DNA from: Flavimobilis sp052324925
GTDB taxonomy: Bacteria; Actinomycetota; Actinomycetes; Actinomycetales; Cellulomonadaceae
Length of the DNA stretch: 64,000 nt
Direction: 5' to 3' (one strand)
Assembly (NCBI GenBank): GCA_052324925.1
Contig: JBQPRE010000003.1
In this document: positions 51,162 through 63,028 of the stretch, piece after piece
Numbering within the stretch: the stretch's first letter is position 1
How the letters are laid out: each line of letters starts with the position of its first letter
The notes under the pieces: model-generated
The model's database searches: none
Told to the model about the DNA's origin: nothing
What the model saw: the letters and a program-made list of their open reading frames with translations, nothing else
Translations under genes and position numbers: made by a program

Positions 51162-53063
51162 TCAGCCGATCCCGTCCGGAGCGTGCGGCGCGAGCTGGGT
51201 CTCGTAGAGGTCGGCATAGAGCCCGCCCTCCGCGAGCAGCTCGGCGTGGGTGCCGTGAGCAACGATGTGCCCGGCGTCCACGACGAGGATGGCGTCGGCG
51301 TCACGCACCGTCGAGAGGCGGTGAGCGATGACCAGCGCGGTCCGGCCTTCGAGAGCGCGGTCGAAGGCCCGCTGGACGGCAGCTTCCGACTCGGAGTCGA
51401 GGTGTGCCGTCGCCTCGTCGAGAATGACGACGGCGGGTGCCTTGAGCAGGAGCCGAGCGATGGCGAGGCGTTGGCGTTCGCCACCCGAGAGCCGGTAGCC
51501 ACGGTCGCCGACGACGGTGTGGATCCCGTCGGGCAGGGACTCGACGAGGTCGAGGACGTGGGCAGCCCGGAGTGCGTCGATGATCTGTGCGTCTGTCGCT
51601 CCCGGCCGTGCGTAGCGGAGGTTGCCCGCGATCGTGTCGTGGAACATGTGGGAGTCCTGAGGGACTGTTCCGACGGCGGCGCGGAGCGAGGCCAGGCTCA
51701 CGTCGCGCAGGTCCTCGCCCGCGATGCGCACGGCGCCTCGCGTCGGGTCGTACATGCGGGTGACGAGGTGCGTGAGGGTGGTCTTGCCTGCGCCCGACGG
51801 CCCGACGATCGCAACGGTCTGGCCTGGCTCGACCCGGAACGTCATGTCCGTGAGGGTGTCGGCCTCGGGGTCGTTCGTCAGCGTCGCGACGGACTCGAGC
51901 GAGGCGAGCGAGACCTCGGACGCTGTCGGGTACCGGAACGTGACGCCGTCAAGCTCGACCGAGGCGCCGTGGGTCGCGAGCGAGGCGGCGAGATCTCGTG
52001 GGTTCTCCGAGTCGCGCACGCTCGGCTCGAGGTCGAGGACCTCGAGCACGCGCTCAAAGCTCACGAGAGCGGTGAGCACGTCGACCTGGACGTTCGACAG
52101 CGAGGTGAGCGGCCCGTAGAGGCGTGTGAGGTAGCTCGTGAGGGCGACGAGGACTCCCACCGTGAGGGAGCCTGAGATCGTGGCGAGGCCGCCGGCCGCG
52201 TAGACGACGGCGACCGCGACGGCCGCGACGGTGACGAGCGAGACGCGGAAGATCGTGTTGTACATCGCGAGCCGCACACCGATGTCGCGCACCCGTGACG
52301 CCTGCTCGCGGTACGTGCGCGACTCGTCGTCGGGCCGGCCGTAGATCTTGGCGAGCTGTGCACCCGCGACGTTGAAGCGTTCCGTCATCGTCTGGGCGGC
52401 GTCCGCGTTGAGGGCGTACGACTCGCGGGTGATACGCGCGATGCGCGGGCCGATCCACCGCGCGGGCACGATGAAGGCCGGAAGGAGGGCGAGCGAGACG
52501 AGCGTGAGCTGCCACGACATCGTCAACATCGCCGCGAGGACGAAGACGACGGTGAGCACGTTGGAGACGACGTTCTGAAGCGTCGACGTGAAGGCCTGCT
52601 GCGCGCCGAGGACGTCGCCGTTGAGTCGTTGCACGAGCGCGCCGGTGCGGGTCCGTGAGAAGAAGGCGAGCGGCATCGACTGGACGTGGTCGAAGACTGC
52701 TGACCGGAGGTCGAGGATGAGCCCCTCTCCGATGCTCGAGGAGAGCCAGCGCTGGACGAGGACGAGGGCTCCGGAGAGGAGGGCGACGACGCCTACTCCC
52801 GCGGAGAACCAGATGACCAGGTCGCGGCGTCCCGGTGTGATGCCGTCGTCGATGATCGCCCGGTAGAGGAGCGGTGTGAGGGCGCCAAGCGCTGCGTCGA
52901 CCGCGATGATGCCGAGGAAGATGGCGAGCCGTCCCCGGTAGGGGCGCGCGAACGCGAGGATCCTGCGGAACGTACCCCTGTGCAGCTTGACCCTGCGGAC
53001 CGAGTCGTCCTGCCGGAACGAGCGGAACTGGCCGCCTCCCATCCCTGGGTGCATCCCTGCCAT
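51162..53063 (-). CDS. ABC exporter (fused membrane and ATPase domains)
   Basis: A 633-residue type IV half-transporter, probably a homodimer because both its site motifs are canonical and no partner gene is adjacent. Six membrane helices lie in residues 45-340. The ATPase domain has Walker A GPSGAGKTT, signature LSGGERQ, Walker B VVILDEATAHLD with catalytic Glu, and switch His in VIAHRLST. Domain layout resembles lipid/multidrug exporters; the substrate is unknown. The Met/Gly-rich N-terminus precedes a basic stretch. ATG 53063 has AGGAGG four bases upstream and a TAGGGT -10 box further up. Confidence 0.92.
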   Translation of the reverse strand: MAGMHPGMGGGQFRSFRQDDSVRRVKLHRGTFRRILAFARPYRGRLAIFLGIIAVDAALGALTPLLYRAIIDDGITPGRRDLVIWFSAGVGVVALLSGALVLVQRWLSSSIGEGLILDLRSAVFDHVQSMPLAFFSRTRTGALVQRLNGDVLGAQQAFTSTLQNVVSNVLTVVFVLAAMLTMSWQLTLVSLALLPAFIVPARWIGPRIARITRESYALNADAAQTMTERFNVAGAQLAKIYGRPDDESRTYREQASRVRDIGVRLAMYNTIFRVSLVTVAAVAVAVVYAAGGLATISGSLTVGVLVALTSYLTRLYGPLTSLSNVQVDVLTALVSFERVLEVLDLEPSVRDSENPRDLAASLATHGASVELDGVTFRYPTASEVSLASLESVATLTNDPEADTLTDMTFRVEPGQTVAIVGPSGAGKTTLTHLVTRMYDPTRGAVRIAGEDLRDVSLASLRAAVGTVPQDSHMFHDTIAGNLRYARPGATDAQIIDALRAAHVLDLVESLPDGIHTVVGDRGYRLSGGERQRLAIARLLLKAPAVVILDEATAHLDSESEAAVQRAFDRALEGRTALVIAHRLSTVRDADAILVVDAGHIVAHGTHAELLAEGGLYADLYETQLAPHAPDGIG

Positions 53064-53105
53064 GACGCCTCCTGTTCGTGCGAGCGCTGTCGGCCCACGT
53101 GTCTG

Positions 53106-53111
53106 ACCCTA
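53106..53111 (-). promoter_or_regulatory. -10 box for the ABC exporter
   Basis: On the minus strand TAGGGT leaves a leader of about 36 nt that contains AGGAGG before the ATG at 53063. Confidence 0.45.
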
Positions 53112-53169
53112 GTCCCGGGACCTGCCCGCGCCGTGCACGGTGGCGGTTGCCGCCCGGTGCCCGCGGGGG

Positions 53170-53175
53170 CAGGAT
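53170..53175 (+). promoter_or_regulatory. Weak -10 box of a leaderless-type promoter (coaE)
   Basis: CAGGAT ends 6 nt before the ATG at 53182. Confidence 0.4.
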
Positions 53176-53181
53176 GTCGGC

Positions 53182-53820
53182 ATGACACGCATCGGACTCA
53201 CGGGCGGTATCGCAGCGGGCAAGTCGGTTGTCGCAGCCCGCCTGCGGGAGCACGGCGCCGTCGTCATCGACCACGATGTCATCGCGCGGCGCGTCGTCGA
53301 GCCCGGGACCGTGGGGCTCGCAGCGGTCGTCGACCGCTTCGGCGAGGACGTCCTTGACGCCGAGGGCGCGTTGGACCGCGGCGCACTGGGCCACATCGTG
53401 TTCAACGATCCTGGGGCGCGCGCCGATCTCGAGTCGATCCTTCACCCTGAGATCGCGCGCGTGGCGGCAGAGGACGAGGCTCGTGCGATGACCGCCGACC
53501 ATAGCGCGGTCATCGTGCACGACGTCCCGCTTCTCGTCGAGACCGGGCAGGCCGAGGACTTCCATGTGCTCGTCGTTGTCCATGCGCCCGCGGACCTGCG
53601 GATCGCGCGGCTCGTCGAGGGCCGCGGGGCCACTCTTCCGGAGGCGCGGCGCCGCCTCGCGGCTCAGGCGTCCGACGAGACGCGGCTCGCCGCGGCCGAC
53701 GTCGTGCTTGACGGGTCGGGCAGCATCGCGAACTTGCGCGAGCAGGTCGATGCGCTGTGGGAGCGGCTCCGCGCCCAGGCGGTCGACGAGGAGGAGTCCG
53801 AGCGCGTCAGCACCGACTGA
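53182..53820 (+). CDS. coaE: Dephospho-CoA kinase
   Basis: Last step of coenzyme A synthesis: phosphorylates the ribose 3'-OH of dephospho-CoA. A P-loop kinase of 212 residues with GLTGGIAAGKS at the N-terminus, the substrate-binding VIDHDVIARRVVEPG, HPEIARVA and VHDVPLLVETG. The C-terminus is acidic and lacks the long UPF0157 extension found in mycobacterial CoaE. The ATG at 53182 is chosen because the P-loop begins five residues later and CAGGAT lies 6 nt upstream. Same rpsA-coaE-uvrB order as in Mycobacterium, with an ABC gene inserted. Confidence 0.95.
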   Translation: MTRIGLTGGIAAGKSVVAARLREHGAVVIDHDVIARRVVEPGTVGLAAVVDRFGEDVLDAEGALDRGALGHIVFNDPGARADLESILHPEIARVAAEDEARAMTADHSAVIVHDVPLLVETGQAEDFHVLVVVHAPADLRIARLVEGRGATLPEARRRLAAQASDETRLAAADVVLDGSGSIANLREQVDALWERLRAQAVDEEESERVSTD

Positions 53821-53970
53821 CGAGCATGCGCGGGGCGCCGGCCGACGGGACCGCGTGAGACATCCGACGCGACGCGCGTCGTCGGTCCGCCCTCGGGGAA
53901 GCCGAGTCTGGGACCGCGGCCCGAGCCTTCAGTGCCATTGCCACCGAGCGGGAATGTCGGTGCCTCGGCG

Positions 53971-53976
53971 TACCGT
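53971..53976 (+). promoter_or_regulatory. -10 box of a leaderless-type promoter (uvrB)
   Basis: TACCGT ends 6 nt before the ATG at 53983. No LexA-type site was seen in the 160 bp upstream. Confidence 0.6.
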
Positions 53977-53982
53977 ACACGT

Positions 53983-56061
53983 ATGCGCCCCGACACCGAC
54001 CTCATCAGGACCGCGGCTCCGTTCGAGGTGATCTCTGAGTACACGCCCGCGGGTGACCAGCCCACCGCGATCGCCGAGCTCACCGCGCGCCTGGGGGCAG
54101 GTGAGAAGGACATCGTCCTGCTCGGTGCGACCGGAACAGGCAAGAGCGCCACGACGGCGTGGCTCATCGAGCAGGTGCAGCGGCCCACGCTCGTCATGGC
54201 GCCCAACAAGACGCTCGCGGCGCAGCTCGCCACGGAGTTCCGGGAGCTCCTGCCCAACAATGCGGTCGAGTATTTCGTGTCGTATTACGACTACTACCAG
54301 CCTGAGGCGTACATCGCTCAGACGGACACCTACATCGAGAAGGACTCCGCGATCAATGACGAGGTCGAGCGGCTGCGCCACTCGGCCACGAACAGCCTGC
54401 TCACGCGACGCGACGTCGTTGTCGTCGCATCCGTGTCCTGCATCTACGGTCTCGGCACCCCGCAGGAGTATGTCGACCGCATGCAACGGCTCGACATCGG
54501 CGACCAGGTCGACCGAGACAGCCTGCTGCGCCGCTTCGTCGAGATGCAGTACACGCGTAACGACCTCGCGTTCACGCGCGGGACCTTCCGGGTACGCGGC
54601 GACACCGTCGAGATCATCCCCGTGTATGAGGAGCTCGCGATCCGCATCGAGTTCTTCGGTGACGAGATCGAGGCGCTGCATACCCTGCACCCACTCACGG
54701 GCGACATCGTCTCGACCGTGACCTCGATCCACATCTTCCCCGCGACCCACTACGTGGCCGGGCCAGAGCGCATGGAGCGCGCGATCACGGGGATCGAGGC
54801 GGAGCTTGAGGCTCGGCTCGCCGACCTCGAAAGGCAGGGAAAGCTGCTCGAGGCGCAGCGACTTCGCATGCGCACGACATATGACGTCGAGATGATGCGA
54901 CAGGTCGGGAGCTGCTCGGGCATCGAGAACTACTCGCGTCACATCGATGGCCGCGAACCGGGAACGCCTCCTCACACGCTGCTCGACTACTTCCCGGACG
55001 ACTTCCTCCTCGTCATCGACGAGTCGCACGTCACTGTTCCGCAGATCGGCGCGATGTATGAGGGCGACATGTCGCGCAAGCGCAACCTCGTCGACTTCGG
55101 GTTCCGCCTTCCGAGTGCGATGGACAACCGCCCGCTGCGGTGGGAGGAGTTCGTCGAGCGCATCGGGCAGACCGTCTACCTCTCGGCCACGCCGGGGGAC
55201 TACGAGCTCGGGTTGTCGGACGGCACGGTCGAGCAGATCATCCGGCCGACGGGGCTCATCGACCCCGAAGTGATCGTCAAGCCCACGAAGGGCCAGATCG
55301 ACGACCTCCTCGAAGAGATCCGGACGCGCGTCGAAAAGCAGGAGCGCGTCCTCGTGACAACCCTGACCAAGAAGATGTCAGAGGACCTCACGGACTACTT
55401 CCTCGACAAGGGCGTCCGCGTGCGCTACCTCCACTCGGAGGTCGACACGCTCGCGCGGGTCGAGCTGCTGCGCGACCTGCGGCTCGGCGTCTATGACGTC
55501 CTCGTCGGCATCAACCTCCTGCGTGAGGGCCTCGACCTGCCCGAGGTCTCGCTCGTCGCGATCCTCGACGCCGACAAGGAGGGCTTCCTCAGGTCGGCCA
55601 AGTCGCTCATCCAGACCATCGGTCGCGCGGCCCGTAACGTCTCCGGACAGGTCCACATGTACGCGGACAAGGTGACGGCCGCGATGCAGACGGCGCTCGA
55701 CGAGACCGAGCGTCGCCGCGAGAAGCAGATCGCCTACAACACGGAGCGCGGGATCGACCCCCAGCCTCTGCGCAAGAAGATCGCCGACGTGACCGACATG
55801 CTCGCACGCGAGGACCTCGACACCGCCGAGCTGCTCGCCGGCGGCTACCGCAAGACACCCGCGGGACGGTCGGGCAGGGCCCCGGCGGGGGAGCGGGCCG
55901 TCGTCGCAGCAGCGGGTGATCTCGCAGAGCTCGTGCAAGAGCTGACGGACCAGATGCACGCTGCCGCGGCGGAGCTCCAGTTCGAGCTCGCGGGGCGGCT
56001 CCGTGACGAGATCTCAGGGCTCAAGAAGGAGCTGCGCCAGATGCGGGCGGCCACGGAGTGA
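53983..56061 (+). CDS. uvrB: UvrABC excision nuclease subunit B
   Basis: The damage-verifying helicase-like subunit of nucleotide excision repair. It has 692 residues. Walker A GATGTGKS has Lys54; the beta-hairpin that clamps DNA contains YFVSYYDYYQPEAY; the DESHVT box, the helicase motifs GINLLREGLDLPEV and QTIGRAARN follow. The C-terminal UVR motif that binds UvrC is at about 650-690. The ATG at 53983 is preferred over an upstream start because the -10 box lies 6 nt before it. uvrA and uvrC lie 2 kb and 5 kb downstream. Confidence 0.97.
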   Translation: MRPDTDLIRTAAPFEVISEYTPAGDQPTAIAELTARLGAGEKDIVLLGATGTGKSATTAWLIEQVQRPTLVMAPNKTLAAQLATEFRELLPNNAVEYFVSYYDYYQPEAYIAQTDTYIEKDSAINDEVERLRHSATNSLLTRRDVVVVASVSCIYGLGTPQEYVDRMQRLDIGDQVDRDSLLRRFVEMQYTRNDLAFTRGTFRVRGDTVEIIPVYEELAIRIEFFGDEIEALHTLHPLTGDIVSTVTSIHIFPATHYVAGPERMERAITGIEAELEARLADLERQGKLLEAQRLRMRTTYDVEMMRQVGSCSGIENYSRHIDGREPGTPPHTLLDYFPDDFLLVIDESHVTVPQIGAMYEGDMSRKRNLVDFGFRLPSAMDNRPLRWEEFVERIGQTVYLSATPGDYELGLSDGTVEQIIRPTGLIDPEVIVKPTKGQIDDLLEEIRTRVEKQERVLVTTLTKKMSEDLTDYFLDKGVRVRYLHSEVDTLARVELLRDLRLGVYDVLVGINLLREGLDLPEVSLVAILDADKEGFLRSAKSLIQTIGRAARNVSGQVHMYADKVTAAMQTALDETERRREKQIAYNTERGIDPQPLRKKIADVTDMLAREDLDTAELLAGGYRKTPAGRSGRAPAGERAVVAAAGDLAELVQELTDQMHAAAAELQFELAGRLRDEISGLKKELRQMRAATE

Positions 56062-56117
56062 GGCGCGCCACGCGGGCCACGGGCTGCTTGCTGCCGCGCG
56101 CACGGCACATCTCCGGT

Positions 56118-56123
56118 TAGCAT
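56118..56123 (+). promoter_or_regulatory. -10 box for the riboswitch-terC transcript
   Basis: TAGCAT lies just ahead of the riboswitch, predicting a transcript start at about 56130, close to the first base of the aptamer stem. Confidence 0.5.
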
Positions 56124-56127
56124 GGGA

Positions 56128-56265
56128 CGGTTGGAGGGGAGTATCCCCATCACGATGGTGTCGTCATCACGGCGGGCTCCGTAGCCTTCCCGGTGCCATC
56201 GGTCCGGCCTCGCGTGACGCGACGGGCGGGAGAGACCTCCGGTACACCATGCTCTGTACCGGAGG
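56128..56265 (+). ncRNA. Mn2+-sensing riboswitch of the yybP-ykoY type with a masking hairpin
   Basis: The diagnostic loop GGGGAGTA (56136-56143) follows the 5' strand of stem P1 (GGAGG 56133-56137). A GTCGTCATCAC element (56160-56170) and the closing GAGAGACCTCC (56230-56240) give the second conserved loop and P1 3' strand. The same P1 3' bases, CCTCCGGTACA (56236-56246), also pair perfectly for 11 bp with TGTACCGGAGG (56255-56265), which contains the terC ribosome-binding site. Mn2+ binding would stabilise P1 and free the ribosome site, switching translation on. The family assignment is from memory of the consensus; the alternative pairing is seen directly. Confidence 0.85.
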
Positions 56266-56274
56266 GAATACTCG

Positions 56275-57375
56275 GTGCTCGACATTCACTTGTCCGTGTG
56301 GCTCATCTCAGCCGCAGCGGTCCTCGGACTCATCATCTTCGACTTCTACGCGCACGTGCGGACGCCGCATGCGCCTACGTTCAAGGAGTCGGCGATCTGG
56401 TCGGCGGTCTACATCGCCCTCGCGATCGTCTTCGGCGTCGTCTTCATGATCGCGGTGGGCCCAGCCCACGGCGGCGAGTTCTTCGCCGGGTACATCACCG
56501 AGAAGAGCCTGTCGGTCGACAACCTCTTCGTCTTCCTCCTCATCATGACCTCCTTCCGCGTGCCGCGAGAGAACCAGCAGAAGGTTCTGCTCGTCGGCGT
56601 GGCGATCGCGCTCATCATGCGCACGATCTTCATCCTGCTCGGCGCCGCGGCGCTCAACGCGTGGTCGTGGGTCTTCTACCTCTTCGGTGCGATTCTCCTG
56701 TGGACCGCGTGGAAGCAGGTCCAGCCCGAGTCCGAGCACGAGGACAAGGTCCCCGGCGGCGCGATCGTCGCGCTGTTCAAGAAGATGGTCCCGACCGTCG
56801 ACGAGTACAACTCCGACAAGCTCACGGTGAAGAAGAACGGCAAGCGCTTCCTCACGCCGATGTTCCTCGTCATGCTGGCGATCGGGTTCACCGACCTGCT
56901 CTTCGCGCTCGACTCGATCCCCGCGATCTACGGCCTCACTCAGGAGCCGTACGTCGTCTTCATGGCGAACGCGCTCGCCCTGCTCGGCCTGCGCCAGCTC
57001 TACTTCCTCATCGGCGGCCTGCTGGACCGGCTCGTCTACCTGGCCCAGGGCCTCGGCGTCATCCTCGCCTTCATCGGCTTCAAGCTCATCTTCCACGCGA
57101 TGCACGTCAACGAGCTGTCGTTCGTCAACGGCGGCAAGGCCATCGAGTGGGCACCTGAGATCGGGATCGCGACGTCGCTCTCCGTCATCATCGGGACCCT
57201 CGTCATCGTGACGATCGCAAGCCTCTGGAAGACGCGTCGTGACGCAGCCAGGGCGGGCGACGCACCTGACGACCAACCGCACCTGCCCGAGCCCGTCCGC
57301 GAGGAGGAGCTCGAGCCGCTCACGACGGAGGCCGGAACGCCCAACAGCGTCGACGGCGAGCGCTCGGGCCAGTAG
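56275..57375 (+). CDS. TerC family integral membrane protein (probable Mn2+ exporter)
   Basis: A 366-residue membrane protein with eight or nine hydrophobic helices and the TerC hallmarks: FAGYITEKSLSVDNLFVFLLI and LLFALDSIPAIYGL, each carrying acidic residues within the membrane. TerC proteins such as Alx and MeeF/MeeY export Mn2+, and the riboswitch immediately upstream is of the Mn2+ class, which together support that role. The C-terminal 55 residues are polar and acidic. GTG 56275 has GGAGGG 8 nt upstream inside the masking hairpin. A 15-bp hairpin ends the unit. Confidence 0.93.
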   Translation: MLDIHLSVWLISAAAVLGLIIFDFYAHVRTPHAPTFKESAIWSAVYIALAIVFGVVFMIAVGPAHGGEFFAGYITEKSLSVDNLFVFLLIMTSFRVPRENQQKVLLVGVAIALIMRTIFILLGAAALNAWSWVFYLFGAILLWTAWKQVQPESEHEDKVPGGAIVALFKKMVPTVDEYNSDKLTVKKNGKRFLTPMFLVMLAIGFTDLLFALDSIPAIYGLTQEPYVVFMANALALLGLRQLYFLIGGLLDRLVYLAQGLGVILAFIGFKLIFHAMHVNELSFVNGGKAIEWAPEIGIATSLSVIIGTLVIVTIASLWKTRRDAARAGDAPDDQPHLPEPVREEELEPLTTEAGTPNSVDGERSGQ

Positions 57376-57408
57376 CCCGGCGCACGCATTGCGGGACGCT
57401 CCCGCACA

Positions 57409-57445
57409 ACGGAGGGGCAGCGGCGACGAGCCGCTGCCCCTCCGT
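57409..57445. terminator. Strong bidirectional hairpin terminator
   Basis: A perfect 15-bp stem (57409-57423 with 57431-57445) has a CGACGAG loop between convergent terC and the YciI gene. Confidence 0.9.
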
Positions 57446-57509
57446 CGTCGTTCTCGACGCGCCCTGGGCGCAAGTGACAGGCCTGTGCCCTGGGCGCGAG
57501 CGACGACCC

Positions 57510-57794
57510 TCAGACGAGCGCAGCCCAGGGGCCGATGACGGGCTTCCACTCGGCGACGTCGACCGTCTTGAGCACGCCGGCCGCGGCGAACGGGTCGCCG
57601 CCGAGGAGCACGTCGAGCTCGGGTCGACCCTCGACGTTGAGGAGGAGGAGCGCGCGCCCGCCCTCGAGGGGTCCTGAGGCGAGCAAGGTGCCTGCCTCGA
57701 GCCGTGAACGCAGGTACGCCCGGTGCTCGGGGCGGACGGCGTCGAGCGTCGCGGTGTCGTCGGTGTACGTGTACTGCACGGAGTAGACGGTCAT
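57510..57794 (-). CDS. YciI family protein
   Basis: A 94-residue ferredoxin-like-fold protein. The pattern VYSVQYTYTDD, RPEHRAYLRSRLEAG (with the conserved His) and LLGGDPFAAAGVLKTVDVAEWKPV is typical of YciI/YCII domains, whose His-Asp pair suggests an enzymatic role that is undefined except for a few dehalogenase-like members. The ATG at 57794 is preferred over an earlier start at 57845 since CACGAT lies 6 nt upstream and the domain begins there. It diverges from uvrA. Confidence 0.87.
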   Translation of the reverse strand: MTVYSVQYTYTDDTATLDAVRPEHRAYLRSRLEAGTLLASGPLEGGRALLLLNVEGRPELDVLLGGDPFAAAGVLKTVDVAEWKPVIGPWAALV

Positions 57795-57800
57795 GGTCCC

Positions 57801-57806
57801 ATCGTG
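57801..57806 (-). promoter_or_regulatory. Weak -10 box of a leaderless-type promoter (YciI gene)
   Basis: On the minus strand CACGAT ends 6 nt before the ATG at 57794. Confidence 0.35.
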
Positions 57807-57888
57807 GCAGGACGCGCTGCGGCGCGTCGGGACGGTCCACGCCATGTCGACACGTCGAACACATGTGCGAAGGGGTGCTGGTCTGCAC

Positions 57889-57894
57889 TACGAT
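57889..57894 (+). promoter_or_regulatory. -10 box of a leaderless-type promoter (uvrA)
   Basis: TACGAT ends 6 nt before the GTG at 57901. In the 106 bp shared with the divergent YciI gene there is a CGAACACATGTGCGA stretch (about 57857) resembling a partial actinobacterial SOS box; it is not a full match. Confidence 0.55.
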
Positions 57895-57900
57895 GACCGG

Positions 57901-60960
<3,060 letters not shown>

Positions 60961-60966
60961 CGCATC

Positions 60967-62994
60967 GTGGCTGATCCGTCGAGCTACCGACCGCGACCGG
61001 GGGAGATCCCGACCGAGCCTGGTGTCTACCGGTTCCGTGACGAGCACGGACGCGTCATCTATGTCGGTAAGGCCAAGAACCTCCGGCAGCGGCTCGCCAA
61101 CTATTTCCAGCCGCTCCCGTCGCTCCACCCGCGGACGCAGCAGATGGTGACGACGGCCTCGAGCGTGCAGTGGACCGTCGTGCGCACCGAGGTCGAGGCG
61201 CTCGCGCTCGAGTACTCGTGGATCAAGGAGTTCGACCCGCGCTTCAACGTCAAGTACCGGGACGACAAGTCCTACCCCTATCTCGCGGTCACGCTCGGTG
61301 AGGCGGTACCGCGAGCCCAGGTGCTCCGCGGTGCCAAGCGGCCCGGCACTCGGTACTTCGGGCCGTTCGGCCACGCGTGGGCCATTCGCGAGACACTCGA
61401 TCTGCTGCTGCGGGTCTTTCCCGTGCGGACGTGCTCGGCCGGTGTCTACCGGCGGGCCGAGCAGTCGGGTCGGCCGTGCTTGCTCGGCTACATCGACAAG
61501 TGTGCCGCTCCGTGCGTCGGCCGGATCAGCCAGGCGGACCACCACGAGCTCGCCGAGGACCTCTGCGCCTTCATGGCGGGTGACGCGGCGCGGTTCATCG
61601 TCCCGCTCACCGAGGAGATGCACGCTGCCTCCGCCGCGCTCGAGTATGAGCGTGCGGCGCGCCTGCGTGACGACATCGCGGCGCTCGAAAAGGTCGTCGA
61701 GCGCAATGCGGTCGTCCTCGACGACGGCACGGACGCTGACATCTTTGCCTTGGCGGGTGACGAGCTCGAGGCTGCGGTCCAAGTGTTCCACGTGCGCGGC
61801 GGACGCATCCGCGGTCAGCGCGGGTGGGTGGTCGAGAAGGTCGAGGAGATCAGCGACACAGGGCTCGTCGCGCAGCTGCTCGCGCAGGTCTACGGCGAGG
61901 CGGCTGAGGTCGACGACCGCGAGGTGCGACGCGCGGCAGTCCCGCGCGAGGTGCTCGTGCCGGTACTGCCCGACGGAGCCGGCGAGCTCGCTCAGTGGCT
62001 CACGGAACTGCGCGGGGCGAAGGTCGAGATCCGGGTTCCGAGGCGGGGGGACAAGGCAACGCTCGCCGAGACGGTCCTCAAGAATGCCGAGCACGCCCTC
62101 GTCCTGCACCGCACGCGCCGCACGGGAGACCTCACGACGCGGTCGCAGGCCCTCCGCGAGATCCAGGAGGCGCTCGAGCTCGACTCGGCGCCCCTGCGCA
62201 TCGAGTGCTTCGACATCTCGACGACCATGGGAACTCACCAGGTGGCGTCCATGGTCGTGTTCGAGGACGGCCTTGCCCGCAAGAGCGAGTACCGCACCTT
62301 CGCGATCAAGGGCCCCGACGGCAACGGCGTGCCCGACGATACGGCAGCGATGTACGAGGCGATCACGCGTCGGTTCCGGCGCTACCTCGCCGATCGCGCT
62401 CGGATGAGCGAGCCCGAGCTCGCGACGGGGTCGCTCGACGACGACGAGCTCGCCCCCACGGACGAGCACAAGCGCTTCGCCTACCCCCCGAACCTCGTCG
62501 TCGTCGACGGCGGGCAACCTCAGGTGGCGGCCGCGCGGCGGGCGCTCGACGACCTCGGCGTCACCGACGTCGCGCTGTGTGGCCTCGCCAAGCGGCTCGA
62601 GGAGGTGTGGCTGCCCGACGACAGCTACCCCGTCATCATGGAGCGGACGTCCGAGGGTCTGTACCTCCTGCAGCGGGTCCGCGACGAGGCGCACCGGTTC
62701 GCGATCACCGCGCACCGCCGCCGACGGGGACGGGCCATGACGGCGTCCGTCCTCGACGACGTGCCCGGGGTCGGCCCGGCCCGTGCGGCCAAGCTCCTCA
62801 CGCACTTCGGCTCGGTCAAACGGCTCCGAGCCGCAAGCGTCGAGGAGATCGCGACGGTCCCGGGCATGGGCCCGCGGACCGCAGAAGCCGTCGTCGCAGC
62901 GCTCCTCGCGAGCGCACCCGCCCGATCGGCTGAGGCAGCGCCCGTCGAGAGCCCTGGCTCCGGCCCAGCGACAACCGGTGAGGCGGGTTCGTGA
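60967..62994 (+). CDS. uvrC: UvrABC excision nuclease subunit C
   Basis: Makes both incisions in nucleotide excision repair. It has 675 residues. The GIY-YIG domain is at the N-terminus (EPGVYRFRDEHGRVIYVGKAKNLRQRL), followed by a Cys cluster (RTCSAGVYRRAEQSGRPCLLG, CAAPCVG), a UVR motif near residue 220 that binds UvrB, the RNase-H-like endonuclease domain (ECFDISTTMGTH, VVDGGQPQ) and tandem helix-hairpin-helix motifs at the C-terminus. GTG 60967 is 6 nt after the uvrA stop, so the two are probably one operon. Confidence 0.96.
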   Translation: MADPSSYRPRPGEIPTEPGVYRFRDEHGRVIYVGKAKNLRQRLANYFQPLPSLHPRTQQMVTTASSVQWTVVRTEVEALALEYSWIKEFDPRFNVKYRDDKSYPYLAVTLGEAVPRAQVLRGAKRPGTRYFGPFGHAWAIRETLDLLLRVFPVRTCSAGVYRRAEQSGRPCLLGYIDKCAAPCVGRISQADHHELAEDLCAFMAGDAARFIVPLTEEMHAASAALEYERAARLRDDIAALEKVVERNAVVLDDGTDADIFALAGDELEAAVQVFHVRGGRIRGQRGWVVEKVEEISDTGLVAQLLAQVYGEAAEVDDREVRRAAVPREVLVPVLPDGAGELAQWLTELRGAKVEIRVPRRGDKATLAETVLKNAEHALVLHRTRRTGDLTTRSQALREIQEALELDSAPLRIECFDISTTMGTHQVASMVVFEDGLARKSEYRTFAIKGPDGNGVPDDTAAMYEAITRRFRRYLADRARMSEPELATGSLDDDELAPTDEHKRFAYPPNLVVVDGGQPQVAAARRALDDLGVTDVALCGLAKRLEEVWLPDDSYPVIMERTSEGLYLLQRVRDEAHRFAITAHRRRRGRAMTASVLDDVPGVGPARAAKLLTHFGSVKRLRAASVEEIATVPGMGPRTAEAVVAALLASAPARSAEAAPVESPGSGPATTGEAGS

Positions 62995-63016
62995 CGTCGT
63001 CGTGATCACCGACTGG

Positions 63017-63022
63017 CATGCT
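63017..63022 (+). promoter_or_regulatory. Weak -10 box of a leaderless-type promoter (rapZ)
   Basis: CATGCT ends 6 nt before the ATG at 63029, suggesting that rapZ can be transcribed apart from uvrAC. Confidence 0.35.
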
Positions 63023-63028
63023 GGGGGC

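Noticed and set aside
57461..57504. Two 18-bp direct repeats (GCCCTGGGCGC core) 26 bp apart
   Set aside because: Only two imperfect copies near the YciI stop; too few for an array and no flanking signature of a mobile element.
57850..57880. Possible SOS box before uvrA
   Set aside because: Only a partial match around CGAACACATGTGCGA; the spacing and half-site sequence do not fit the actinobacterial LexA consensus well enough to call.
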